Assembly: GCA_913043275.1 (NCBI GenBank)
Contig: CAJWLL010000009.1
Location: 1-64,000, forward strand
Source: an uncultured Flavobacteriaceae bacterium
GTDB taxonomy: Bacteria > Bacteroidota > Bacteroidia > Flavobacteriales > Flavobacteriaceae
Direction: 5' to 3'
DNA length: 64,000 nt
The translations under genes and the position numbers were made by a program. Shown piece after piece: positions 42,798 to 52,578 of the stretch; positions within the stretch are counted from its first letter, which is position 1, and each line of letters starts with the position of its first letter. A model generated the notes under the pieces. The model was not told where the DNA came from and made no database searches. It saw nothing but the letters and a program-made list of their open reading frames with translations.

Positions 42798-44438
42798 TTG
42801 AGACAAAATAAAGATCTCTCCATAGAAAAAAACATAGACCAAAACAAAATATTGGTCTCTGAACTAAATCAAAAATTAGCCCGAATCAAATTGGGTGGAG
42901 GTAAGTCAAAAATGGAGAAGATCAGGTTACAAGGTAAAATGACTGCACGTGAGCGGGTCAATTATTTATTGGACGACGATTTAGAAAGCATAGAAATTGG
43001 GGCTTTTGCAGGACACGAAATGTATGAAGAGGAAGGCGGTTGCCCAGCTGCTGGTGTGGTTACTGTAATTGGTTATATTTCCAAAAAACTCTGTGTAATT
43101 GTAGCCAATGACGCCTCTGTAAAAGCAGGGGCATGGTTTCCTATCAGTGCAAAAAAGAATTTGCGCGCTCAAGAGATCGCCTTGAAAAATAGAATTCCAA
43201 TAATCTACCTTGTGGACAGTGCTGGTGTGTATCTACCCAAACAAGATGAAATCTTTGCGGACAAAGAACATTTTGGTCGAATTTTCAGTAATAACGCGCA
43301 GATGAGCAGTCAAGGAATTGTTCAAATTGCTGCAGTAATGGGCAGCTGTGTCGCTGGTGGAGCCTATTTGCCAATAATGTCAGACGAAGCTATAATTGTA
43401 AATAAAAGTGCCAGTATCTTTTTGGCAGGAAGCTATCTTGTCAAAGCCGCAATTGGTGAAGAAATAGATAACGAAACCCTTGGTGGAGCAACGACCCATT
43501 CAGAAATCAGTGGAATTACCGATTACAAAGCCAAAGACGACTCGGATGCTCTCAACCGAATTAGAGCCTTGATTGAAAAAATGGGAGACAATCCCAAAGC
43601 GGGATTTAATAGGATTGAAGCTAGCCTTCCCAAAGAAAAGGTTGTGGACATCTATGAAATTCTTCCTGTAGACAAAACCCTTCCTTATGACACGTATAGG
43701 ATCATTGACTGCCTGGTGGATGAAGGCTCTATGGAAGAATACAAGGCAGATTATGGTAAAACAATGATTACCACCTTTGCCAGAATCAATGGTTGGGCAG
43801 TAGGCATCGTTGCCAATCAAAGAAGGATGGTTAAGAACAGGCATGGAGAAACACAGGTTGGTGGTGTTATTTATAGTGATGGTGCTGACAAATCAACCCG
43901 TTTTATTGCCAACTGCAATCAACGTAAAATCCCTTTGGTTTTCTTACAGGACGTGACTGGTTTTATGGTAGGCAGTAAGGCCGAACATAATGGCATCATC
44001 AAAGACGGAGCAAAAATGGTCAATGCCGTTGCCAACTCTGTGGTGCCAAAGTTTACAATCGTTATGGGCAATTCCAATGGTGCAGGCAATTATGCCATGT
44101 GTGGTAAGGCCTTTGATCCTCGCTTGATTCTGGCTTGGCCAGGTTCTAAAATGGCCGTAATGGGAGGCGAACAAGCAGCCAAAGTTTTGATGCAAATTGA
44201 AAAATCAAAACTCAAAAAAGAAGGTGAAAAAATTGACCCCAAAAGAGAAAAAGTTCTTTTAAAGGAAATCAAATCCAGGTACGATAAACAAACACAAGCC
44301 TATTACGCTGCAGCTCGAATGTGGACCGATACAATTATTGACCCCTTAGAAACACGAAAATGTATCAGCATTGGAATTGAAGCGGCCAATCACGCTCCGA
44401 TTAATAAGAAATTTAATATGGGTGTTTTACAGGTCTAG
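42798..44438 (+). CDS. Acyl-CoA carboxylase carboxyltransferase (beta) subunit, propionyl/methylcrotonyl type
   Basis: KMTARERVNYLLDD; GGAYLPIMSDEAIIV; LQDVTGFMVGSKAEHNGIIKDGAKMV; TTG start. Confidence 0.93.
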   Translation: MRQNKDLSIEKNIDQNKILVSELNQKLARIKLGGGKSKMEKIRLQGKMTARERVNYLLDDDLESIEIGAFAGHEMYEEEGGCPAAGVVTVIGYISKKLCVIVANDASVKAGAWFPISAKKNLRAQEIALKNRIPIIYLVDSAGVYLPKQDEIFADKEHFGRIFSNNAQMSSQGIVQIAAVMGSCVAGGAYLPIMSDEAIIVNKSASIFLAGSYLVKAAIGEEIDNETLGGATTHSEISGITDYKAKDDSDALNRIRALIEKMGDNPKAGFNRIEASLPKEKVVDIYEILPVDKTLPYDTYRIIDCLVDEGSMEEYKADYGKTMITTFARINGWAVGIVANQRRMVKNRHGETQVGGVIYSDGADKSTRFIANCNQRKIPLVFLQDVTGFMVGSKAEHNGIIKDGAKMVNAVANSVVPKFTIVMGNSNGAGNYAMCGKAFDPRLILAWPGSKMAVMGGEQAAKVLMQIEKSKLKKEGEKIDPKREKVLLKEIKSRYDKQTQAYYAAARMWTDTIIDPLETRKCISIGIEAANHAPINKKFNMGVLQV

Positions 44439-45508
44439 GTGATTTTAAAAGAACTAACTGTCTTACCCCTAATGAATTTACCATTATTTCTTAAAATTTC
44501 AGATACAAAATACAATGCCTTAGGTGACTCAAATTTCTCCAATGTCTCGCAAGCTGCAATCTGTTTTTCTACTTCCTTGGCTTGGTAATTATTCCCTTCT
44601 ACCACCATAATAAGCTTTTGACCCAAAACCTCATCCGGAATACCGTAAAGAAAAAAAGGAAACTGAATATGATGGGCCAACTTTCGTTCAACAACCTCAG
44701 GTAAAATTTTAACACCTCCACTGTTTATAACATTGTCTCTCCTGCCTAAATAGGTAAAGGTCTTTTCATCGTGCATTTCAACAATATCATTGGTATGAAT
44801 CAATTGATCTGTAATTTCTGGGGCATCTACCACAAGACATCCCTCCTCATCCACCTCGAGATGAATACCCTCAAGTGCATAAAAAGGTTTTTTTGGTACT
44901 GAAAGTTTTGAAATAGCAATATGAGTAATGGTTTCTGTCATTCCATAAGTCTCAAAGCAGTTGTCGTGTAAAGAAACTAATTTCTCAGTTAATTCATTAT
45001 AAATCGGTGCTCCTCCAATGATTAAGGTTTTTATTTGATTGATTTTTTCCAAACTGTGATGGACTTGCATAGGTGTCATAGCCACAAAATCATAGTAATT
45101 GTAAATTTTTCTCATAGGATCGGTAGTGGGTTGAACCAAATCCAATGACAATCCCAAAATCATAGCACGAACCAACATCATCTTTCCCGAAATAAAATCG
45201 GCTGGCAAACAATGAAGAGCAGTATCTCCAATTTGAACGTTAAAAAAATCCCCAGTTCGAATGGCTGATCTCACCATGGCTTGTTTGGAAATCTGAATTA
45301 TTTTGGAATCACCAGTAGAACCAGAAGTTTTAACATTGATAAAGTTTTCATTATCAATCCAGTCCATGATGAAATCACCAATGGCGACCTCATAGGGAGC
45401 TCCCTCTTTGATAAGGTCATAGCCAACATCCTTTAATTCATCTACCGAAAAATAATAGCCATTGAGTTTAAATCGATTGTGAATCTTGGAATAATGTGGA
45501 GTATTCAT
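44435..45508 (-). CDS. menE: AMP-binding enzyme, short o-succinylbenzoate-CoA ligase (MenE-like)
   Basis: KTSGSTGDSKIIQIS; ETYGMTETITHIA; YLGRRDNVINSGGVKI; men operon context. Confidence 0.85.
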   Translation of the reverse strand: MNTPHYSKIHNRFKLNGYYFSVDELKDVGYDLIKEGAPYEVAIGDFIMDWIDNENFINVKTSGSTGDSKIIQISKQAMVRSAIRTGDFFNVQIGDTALHCLPADFISGKMMLVRAMILGLSLDLVQPTTDPMRKIYNYYDFVAMTPMQVHHSLEKINQIKTLIIGGAPIYNELTEKLVSLHDNCFETYGMTETITHIAISKLSVPKKPFYALEGIHLEVDEEGCLVVDAPEITDQLIHTNDIVEMHDEKTFTYLGRRDNVINSGGVKILPEVVERKLAHHIQFPFFLYGIPDEVLGQKLIMVVEGNNYQAKEVEKQIAACETLEKFESPKALYFVSEILRNNGKFIRGKTVSSFKIT

Positions 45509-46416
45509 TAAAATTTATGGGTTAATTGAGCTATCCAATTTTTCCATTGGTACTTTTTAGCAAAAATAAGGGCCAAAAATGGATAAACAAATAGTAAAGT
45601 AATGATGAGTTCCATGCCCAAAGAAGGATCTGAGTTATCAATAAGTAAAGATTCCGTTTGAAATGCAGTCCAAGAAGCCGTGACTAATAAAGCCGTGACC
45701 AAATTGTTGGCAGCATGGAATCCCAGCGCCAATTCAATACCCTCATCCATTAGGGTGATAACTCCCAAAAATAGTCCGGTACCGATATAATACCAGATCA
45801 AGTTAATGCCTAATTTTTCAATTTCGGGATTCCAAATATGTAGTAAACCAAACAGGACTGAAGTCAATAGTAAAGGCAACCAACGATTTTTAAAAAGCAT
45901 CCCGAAACCCTGCATTAAATAAGCCCTAAAAACAAATTCCTCAAATGAGGTTTGGAGAGGGATCATAACAAAACTGATAAAGAATAATATCAAAAAAGTT
46001 ATGGGTTTGAAGTTCCAAACATAATCTTCAGGACTCATAATATAATCAATAATCACCATAATTGCAGAAATCGTTCCCCACAATAAAAAAGAAAATAGAA
46101 TTCTATTGAAATCGACCCTATTTCTAATAGTAATTAAACTTAAAAAAGACCTTTTGTGGAGCCTGGTAACCACCAAATAAACAAATGGTATACTGACAGC
46201 AAATGGAAGTAAAACCAAGAACAAGGTCATGTTGTGAGGAAGAGCAGATAACAGCTCGTGTTGATTCTTGTAATCATCGAAAATATCAGACCGAGAAATG
46301 AGATAGATGGAAAGTGGAATCTGTCCTAAAATATGGGAAAAAATAAAAATAATCAACCCTTTAAGGTAGATAACAAAGCGATTATTTTCGAATTTGATTT
46401 GTTCTAAAAACTTCAT
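45508..46416 (-). CDS. CPBP-family intramembrane metalloprotease-like protein
   Basis: EEFVFRAYL (EExxxR) and LFGLLHIWN motifs, FHAANNLV; multiple TM segments. Confidence 0.9.
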   Translation of the reverse strand: MKFLEQIKFENNRFVIYLKGLIIFIFSHILGQIPLSIYLISRSDIFDDYKNQHELLSALPHNMTLFLVLLPFAVSIPFVYLVVTRLHKRSFLSLITIRNRVDFNRILFSFLLWGTISAIMVIIDYIMSPEDYVWNFKPITFLILFFISFVMIPLQTSFEEFVFRAYLMQGFGMLFKNRWLPLLLTSVLFGLLHIWNPEIEKLGINLIWYYIGTGLFLGVITLMDEGIELALGFHAANNLVTALLVTASWTAFQTESLLIDNSDPSLGMELIITLLFVYPFLALIFAKKYQWKNWIAQLTHKF

Positions 46417-47450
46417 AGAAGTGACGTATCCCAGTTTTCATTTGAGTTAAAAGTAAGATTGCCATTTAGAACTTCCAGTGGGGACTTAAAATTATTTGAA
46501 AATAAGTCTCCAGTTCCCAGCCCCTGATGATTTTTAACCGACAAAGAAAAAGTCCACTGAGCAATGGCATTCAACCCAATATTACTCTCTAAGGCACTGG
46601 TTATCCACCAGCCTATAGCGCGTTCTTGGGCTAGAGAAATCCATTCATTACAAGATTGAAATCCTCCTAATAAAGACGGTTTTAAAATCAAGTACTGAGG
46701 CATAATTTCATCCAATAAAGCTCTCCTGTCTTTTTTATCAATCACACCAATGAGTTCCTCATCCAAGGCAATGGGAATTGGAGAATTAACACACAACTTA
46801 TGCATTATATTAGCCTGATTCACAGCAATAGGCTGTTCAATTGAATGGACCCCCAAGTCTGCCAAAGACTTTAATTTATCCATTACATCGGAGGGAGGAA
46901 AAGCACCGTTTGCATCTACTCTCAAAATTATTTGTTCTGGACCATAATATTTTCGAATTTCCTTTAACAAAGAGTATTCTTCATCAAAATGCAAAGCACC
47001 GATTTTGACTTTGATGCAATCAAATCCTTGGGCGATTTTTTTATCAATTTGAGCTTTCATAAAATTCCGTTCGCCCATCCATATCAAGCCATTGATGGCT
47101 AAATTCTCCTGGCCTCTGGTAAAGGGAGAGGGGAAAAGTTCAAAAGGATCATTTGATTTAAATGACAATAAAGCCATTTCGTATCCCATCTGAATAGATG
47201 GGAAAGCTTGGAGTGACTTGACGGAAACAATTTCATTCTTATTTATCCTATTACACAAATCTTTGAGTTGATCCTCATAATCAAACCTATCGTCTACACT
47301 CAAACCTCTAAAAAGACCGCACTCCCCTACTCCTTTTTTATTCCCATTAGTCAAAAATAAAAACCAAGTTTCTTTCTGCTTCAATTTTCCACGAGAAGTA
47401 CCTCCAGGGTATTTAAACTTCAAAACATATCTTTTGTAATGGGCTTTCAT
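46413..47450 (-). CDS. menC: o-succinylbenzoate synthase (enolase superfamily)
   Basis: CIKVKIG, LRVDANGAFPP, SIEQPI, ALDEELIG; men operon context. Confidence 0.9.
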   Translation of the reverse strand: MKAHYKRYVLKFKYPGGTSRGKLKQKETWFLFLTNGNKKGVGECGLFRGLSVDDRFDYEDQLKDLCNRINKNEIVSVKSLQAFPSIQMGYEMALLSFKSNDPFELFPSPFTRGQENLAINGLIWMGERNFMKAQIDKKIAQGFDCIKVKIGALHFDEEYSLLKEIRKYYGPEQIILRVDANGAFPPSDVMDKLKSLADLGVHSIEQPIAVNQANIMHKLCVNSPIPIALDEELIGVIDKKDRRALLDEIMPQYLILKPSLLGGFQSCNEWISLAQERAIGWWITSALESNIGLNAIAQWTFSLSVKNHQGLGTGDLFSNNFKSPLEVLNGNLTFNSNENWDTSLL

Positions 47451-48355
47451 TTATATAGATAAAAGATTACAAACAGCGCAAGAGAAATAAAAAAAGTTGA
47501 CATTGCAAGTTCCTTCAACAATGGATCGTAGGCTATAGGCTTACTAATTTTAACAACCTGATACAAGTGAATTAAAATTGGTAGTGTAATCAATAGTGAT
47601 ATGGGGTTTTCCTTTACCCAAACTACACCAATTCCAAAAAATAAAAACAACGTACCCATTAGCATCAAAAGATAATGGTAGTATTTTGCTTTTTGGCTTC
47701 CCAGAAAAACCACCAAAGTATTTTTTTGGGAATTCTTATCATTTGAGATATCTCTCATATTGTTGAGATTTAGGACACCCGCACTGAGCAATCCGATTGA
47801 GGTTCCTAAAAAAAAGGAGGAGCTATCAATAATTTGTGTTTGCAAATAATAAGCACCCATAACACTTACCCATCCAAAAAAAAGAAAAACGAACAAATCC
47901 CCCATTCCATTATATCCATAGGCGCCTTGACCTACCGTATATTTGATTGAAGCCCAAACAGCAGTAGTTGCAAGTGAAATAAAAATTAAAGAGACGAAGA
48001 ATTGATCCACTCCAAAGGCCACATAAATCAAAGAAATAGACAAGAGAATTGAAATCGTCGCAGAAATGAATATTCCTGTTTTTAGTGATTTGGCCGAAAG
48101 GAGTCCTCTTTGTAATATTCTTTTAGGTCCCAACCTATCAGCATTATCTGTTCCCTTAATGCCATCACCGTAATCATTGGCAAAATTGGAAACGACTTGA
48201 AAAGCTATAGCAGTCAACAATGAAAGTATAAAAATTACGGATGAAAAGCTTTCTTCCTTGGATGCAATAGCGTTACCGGTAATGATACCTGCTACAGATA
48301 GGGGTAAGGTTCTTAAACGGGAGGCGGCCAACCAAACTGAAAATTGTGAACTCAA
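47447..48355 (-). CDS. menA: 1,4-dihydroxy-2-naphthoate polyprenyltransferase
   Basis: AASRLRTLPLSVAGIITGNA; NFANDYGDGIKGTDNADRLGPKR; NNMRDISNDKNSQKNTL. Confidence 0.96.
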   Translation of the reverse strand: MSSQFSVWLAASRLRTLPLSVAGIITGNAIASKEESFSSVIFILSLLTAIAFQVVSNFANDYGDGIKGTDNADRLGPKRILQRGLLSAKSLKTGIFISATISILLSISLIYVAFGVDQFFVSLIFISLATTAVWASIKYTVGQGAYGYNGMGDLFVFLFFGWVSVMGAYYLQTQIIDSSSFFLGTSIGLLSAGVLNLNNMRDISNDKNSQKNTLVVFLGSQKAKYYHYLLMLMGTLFLFFGIGVVWVKENPISLLITLPILIHLYQVVKISKPIAYDPLLKELAMSTFFISLALFVIFYLYK

Positions 48356-48359
48356 AATA

Positions 48360-49181
48360 TTAGGGGAATTTTGGGTACTTTTTAAAATTGGGTTCTCTTT
48401 TATCTAAAAAAGCCTGCTTGCCCTCATGTGCCTCTTCCGTCAAGTAATACATAAGCGTAGCATCTCCCGCCAATTGCATCAATCCGTGCTGACCATCCAG
48501 TTCTGCATTCAAACACCTCTTGATCATGCGCAAGGCCAATGGACTTCTTTTTTGCATCAGCTTACACCACTCCAAAACTGTAATTTCCAACTGTTCTAGT
48601 GGTACTACCTTATTGACCAATCCCATTTTTTCAGCTTCGGCAGCAGAGTATTCCTGGCATAAAAACCATATTTCTCTAGCTTTCTTTTGTCCCACATGCC
48701 TTGCCAAATAGGATGAACCAAATCCACCGTCAAAGCTACCTACTTTAGGTCCAGTTTGTCCAAAAATGGCATTTTCACTGGCAATGGTAAGATCGCAAAC
48801 CACATGTAAAACATGACCTCCTCCAATAGCGTAACCATTAACCATAGCAACAACAGGTTTGGGCAACTCTCTGATGCGTTTATGTAAATCAAGTACATTT
48901 AATCGAGGTACGCCATCTTCTCCTACATATCCTCCAACCCCTTTCACATTTTGGTCTCCCCCACTACAAAAAGCTTTATTTCCAGCTCCGGTAAACACCA
49001 CCACATCGATATCATTTCGCTCTCGACAAACCTCCATAGCTTCCAACATCTGTATATTGGTCTCGGGACGAAATGCATTATATACTTTGGGGCGGTTGAT
49101 GGTAATTTTTGCCACACCTTCGAATAACTCAAATTTGATGTCACTAAAGTCGGATAGACTTTCCCATTCTATCTTTTTCAT
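48360..49181 (-). CDS. menB: 1,4-dihydroxy-2-naphthoyl-CoA synthase
   Basis: [68 protein letters not shown]. Confidence 0.98.
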   Translation of the reverse strand: MKKIEWESLSDFSDIKFELFEGVAKITINRPKVYNAFRPETNIQMLEAMEVCRERNDIDVVVFTGAGNKAFCSGGDQNVKGVGGYVGEDGVPRLNVLDLHKRIRELPKPVVAMVNGYAIGGGHVLHVVCDLTIASENAIFGQTGPKVGSFDGGFGSSYLARHVGQKKAREIWFLCQEYSAAEAEKMGLVNKVVPLEQLEITVLEWCKLMQKRSPLALRMIKRCLNAELDGQHGLMQLAGDATLMYYLTEEAHEGKQAFLDKREPNFKKYPKFP

Positions 49182-49203
49182 AGGTTTTATTTAGTTATTA
49201 AAT

Positions 49204-51015
49204 TTAAGACTTTTGCATAGCTTTAAAGTAATTTAATAGGATTCTGTTATTAATCTTTCTCGGGGTTTTAATCTCGAGAAGCATTGGTCGACGTGAAGGA
49301 TTAAAAAATAATTTTAAAGCCGATTTCAATCCATTATTGTTATTTACTGACCTGTAATCAAAATTAAATTCCTTGGAAATTTGACGAGCATTTCGATTGT
49401 GAATGGTTTCAAAATAAGTATCGTATTTTGGACTATCATTTTCACCAGGAAGAATTCTAAAAATTCCTCCTCCCTGATTGTTGATCAAAATAATCCTAAA
49501 ACAAGAGGGAATATGATCATTCCACAATCCATTTATATCGTAAAAGAAACTGAGATCTCCCGTAACCAAAAGGGTGGAGTTTTGATTAACCAAAGCTGCT
49601 CCCACTGCAGTAGCAGTTGACCCATCAATTCCACTAGTCCCTCTATTGCAAAAAACTTCTACACGCTTTGGAATATCAAAAAGCTGTGCATATCGTACCG
49701 TAGAACTGTTGGCCAATTGCAAGTGAAGCCTTTGCGGAAGATTTAAAAAAATGGTTTCAAAGGCTTTCAAGTCAGAAAAAGGAATCTGGTTTAGATACGT
49801 ATTTCCCATATTGAGTTGAGCCCGATACTGATCCAAAATCAAGGACTTATAATTACTCTCCAGAATTTGGTACCCTTCATATAATTCAGAAAAAAAAGAA
49901 TTGACGGGCATGGGAAAATGTTGCTTCAAACAATAGAAAGTGTCATAAGCCTTGAAGGGATCTACATGCCAGTGTTCTCGAGGTGAAAAATCTCTTAAAA
50001 AATTTTTTATTTTTTTGGAAACTACCATCCCACCGAAAGTCAATAAAATTTGAGGTTGGAGAGTTTTAAAAAAATCTGAATCCCTCTTTTCTAAGGGAGC
50101 AATTAAAGAATCAATGGAATTTATGGTATTAGGTAAACCTAAGTTAGAAGTAGCTTCGGTCATCAAAATCACAGATTGGTCAGCGTCAATAAAATCCAGC
50201 CACTTTTTATCGATCTTGTCGGGGTCATTTACCCCAACAAGGACAAGCTTTTTATCGGCCTCTTGCCATTTTTTTTTAAAAATTTTAAAATCTATTTTGG
50301 GCATGTATATTTCGGGAGCAGTATTATAGGTAATATCCATAGGAGAGACTATCATTCCATACAATGGTTCTTCCATGGGAACATTTAAGTGCACGGGGCC
50401 GCTCTTTTGTATGGAATGATTTAAAACCGAATTGATTTTTTTTTCATTTTTTTTTTGGATTTCCTTTTGTTTGATTTTGATCTCTATCTGAGTCGCTTTT
50501 CTTGAAATCAACTTTTGGTTGGGGTTTCTCAAAAGGGTAGCAGAGGCATGACTCACATCAGGGCTCAGGTAAGCAAATTCAACCAAATGCGGCTCAAAGA
50601 CACCCTTTTGTTGAATGGTTTGGCCATCTCCAATATCAATGCGGTGGGGCATACGGTCGGCAGAAATAACGACCAATGGGATATTACTGTAAAAAGCCTC
50701 GGCAACGGCCGGATAAAAGTTGAGTAAGGCAGAACCCGAGGTACAAACCACAGCAGTAGGAGTGTTGAGTTGCTGGGCGATTCCCATTGCAAAAAAAGCC
50801 GCAGAACGTTCATCTACTATACTGTAGGTTTTAAAGAAAGGGTTTTCAACAAAACCATTGGTCAGAGGTGCGTTTCGAGAACCCGCACAAATCACTATGT
50901 GCTGGATTTCCTTCATTTCACAGAATTGGACAACCGTATGGGCTATTGGAATCTCCGGATATTTAATCGATGTACTCCCTGAATTTTTCATTTTAATCGT
51001 CTTACAAAAATACAA
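49204..51015 (-). CDS. menD: SEPHCHC synthase
   Basis: ICAGSRNAPLTNGF; DERSAAFFAMGIA; NRGTSGIDGSTATAVGAA; ThDP domain. Start may be the internal MKNSGS. Confidence 0.97.
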   Translation of the reverse strand: MYFCKTIKMKNSGSTSIKYPEIPIAHTVVQFCEMKEIQHIVICAGSRNAPLTNGFVENPFFKTYSIVDERSAAFFAMGIAQQLNTPTAVVCTSGSALLNFYPAVAEAFYSNIPLVVISADRMPHRIDIGDGQTIQQKGVFEPHLVEFAYLSPDVSHASATLLRNPNQKLISRKATQIEIKIKQKEIQKKNEKKINSVLNHSIQKSGPVHLNVPMEEPLYGMIVSPMDITYNTAPEIYMPKIDFKIFKKKWQEADKKLVLVGVNDPDKIDKKWLDFIDADQSVILMTEATSNLGLPNTINSIDSLIAPLEKRDSDFFKTLQPQILLTFGGMVVSKKIKNFLRDFSPREHWHVDPFKAYDTFYCLKQHFPMPVNSFFSELYEGYQILESNYKSLILDQYRAQLNMGNTYLNQIPFSDLKAFETIFLNLPQRLHLQLANSSTVRYAQLFDIPKRVEVFCNRGTSGIDGSTATAVGAALVNQNSTLLVTGDLSFFYDINGLWNDHIPSCFRIILINNQGGGIFRILPGENDSPKYDTYFETIHNRNARQISKEFNFDYRSVNNNNGLKSALKLFFNPSRRPMLLEIKTPRKINNRILLNYFKAMQKS

Positions 51016-51044
51016 AACGCTGAGGTATTGATCTCATCAAAAAA

Positions 51045-52088
51045 TTAAAGGGCTGCCAATAAGGTATTGGCTTTGTTTTGAGTTTCCTCCCACTCTTTTT
51101 CGGGATCACTGTCTTGAGTAATCCCAGCCCCCACATACATCAGTAAACCCTCAGGGATTATTTGCGCACAACGTAAGTTAACAAACAAATCGATTTGAGC
51201 CTCCCCCATTACTGGGCCAAAAAATCCGGTATAGTAAGCGCGATCAAGGTTTTCGTATTCTGCAAGAAAACGCATCCCCTCCTCCACAGGAATCCCTCCT
51301 ACAGCCGGGGTCGGATTTAATTTCTTTAGCAATGCTGTAGTATTGATGTTTTGGACTTCCACCGATATTTCATTACATAAATGAACCAAATTACCCGCCT
51401 GACGGGTAAAAGTCTGAGAACATTTGACCACAGATGATGAAAAAAGCTTTTCCAAATCTTCTCGTAAAGTATCTCTGACCCAGCCTTGCTCTTTCTTTTC
51501 TTTTTCACCCCAATCGTATTCTTCATTTTTATTGTAGTTTAAAGTTCCTGCCAGTGCCATAGTTGTCAGCCGGTTGGAATGGAGTGAAAAAAGTTGTTCT
51601 GGGCTAGCGCCTATCCAAGTCTCCGCTTTTGGGTGATGCCAAAAATAAACCATAGCTTGGGGATAGAGCGTCAGTAAATGGGTAAACAATTGGAAAGCGT
51701 CTACTTCCAAGCTTCTAATAATATTTCGGGCCACAACCAATTTTTTTAAGCGCCCCAAAGCAATGGCCTTTTTGGTTTTATTGACCAAATTTATAAATGA
51801 TTCTTTATTTTCTAAATTGGAAGCGGTAACTATCTCTTTTGTTTCAAAAGATTTAGTTTTATACTCAAAACACAAATGGTTTTTATCGGAAATATATACG
51901 GCGGGGAGGGGAGAATCAAATCGGCTCATTATAAAGCCATTAATTTTTAAATTTTCCGTAAGAGTTACTTTGGAATCGTTCTGGAAATTGCAATGAACGA
52001 TTTTACTCTCTGGTAATCTATAAAAAACAAAGGCTTGATCATCAGACAAAAGCTTCCCAAAGACTTCTTCTAAATCGAGCTTGTTCAT
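51045..52088 (-). CDS. menF: Isochorismate synthase
   Basis: WIGASPEQLFS; TMALAGTLNY; HLCNEISV; NPTPAVGGIP; YTGFFGPV; YVGAGI. Confidence 0.95.
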   Translation of the reverse strand: MNKLDLEEVFGKLLSDDQAFVFYRLPESKIVHCNFQNDSKVTLTENLKINGFIMSRFDSPLPAVYISDKNHLCFEYKTKSFETKEIVTASNLENKESFINLVNKTKKAIALGRLKKLVVARNIIRSLEVDAFQLFTHLLTLYPQAMVYFWHHPKAETWIGASPEQLFSLHSNRLTTMALAGTLNYNKNEEYDWGEKEKKEQGWVRDTLREDLEKLFSSSVVKCSQTFTRQAGNLVHLCNEISVEVQNINTTALLKKLNPTPAVGGIPVEEGMRFLAEYENLDRAYYTGFFGPVMGEAQIDLFVNLRCAQIIPEGLLMYVGAGITQDSDPEKEWEETQNKANTLLAAL

Positions 52089-52504
52089 TTATTTTTCGGT
52101 CTAGAAAAAGTAGAAAGTTTACAATGAGAGATCAAATTATCTTCCTCGTCAGTTACCCTGATCTCAATCAACTGAATGTTTTTCCCCATGCGTAAAGGTT
52201 TGGCAGTAGCAGTAACATATCCACTGCGTACACTTTTGAGATGATTGGCTGAGATTTCAATTCCAACGACAGAAACACTAACGTCTTGAGTCAAGACCGG
52301 AACTGCTGCACTACCCACTGTTTCTGCCAAAGCAACCGATGCACCTCCATGGAGTAAACCATCTGACTGATGCACTTTCGGGGTAACTGGCATTCGTGCA
52401 GATAGAAAATCTTTTCCCACATCTACAAACTCGATTTCCAAGGTTTCCATCAAATTGCCTTTTACCAAACTATTACAAATCTCAAGTACTTTTTTTTTAT
52501 CCAT
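52085..52504 (-). CDS. PaaI-family hotdog thioesterase (possible DHNA-CoA thioesterase)
   Basis: HQSDGLLHGGASVALAETVGSAAV; first gene of the men operon. Confidence 0.88.
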   Translation of the reverse strand: MDKKKVLEICNSLVKGNLMETLEIEFVDVGKDFLSARMPVTPKVHQSDGLLHGGASVALAETVGSAAVPVLTQDVSVSVVGIEISANHLKSVRSGYVTATAKPLRMGKNIQLIEIRVTDEEDNLISHCKLSTFSRPKNK

Positions 52505-52523
52505 ACTAACAAGTTATAAAAAT

Positions 52524-52552
52524 AAAAACCTTCCGTACATACCGACGGAAGG
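52524..52552 (-). terminator. Intrinsic terminator downstream of dnaK
   Basis: Minus strand CCTTCCGT..ACGGAAGG 8-bp stem followed by T-rich run; 52529-52536 pairs with 52545-52552. Confidence 0.8.
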
Positions 52553-52578
52553 CTTAGTTGTACAACCTCAAATCATAA

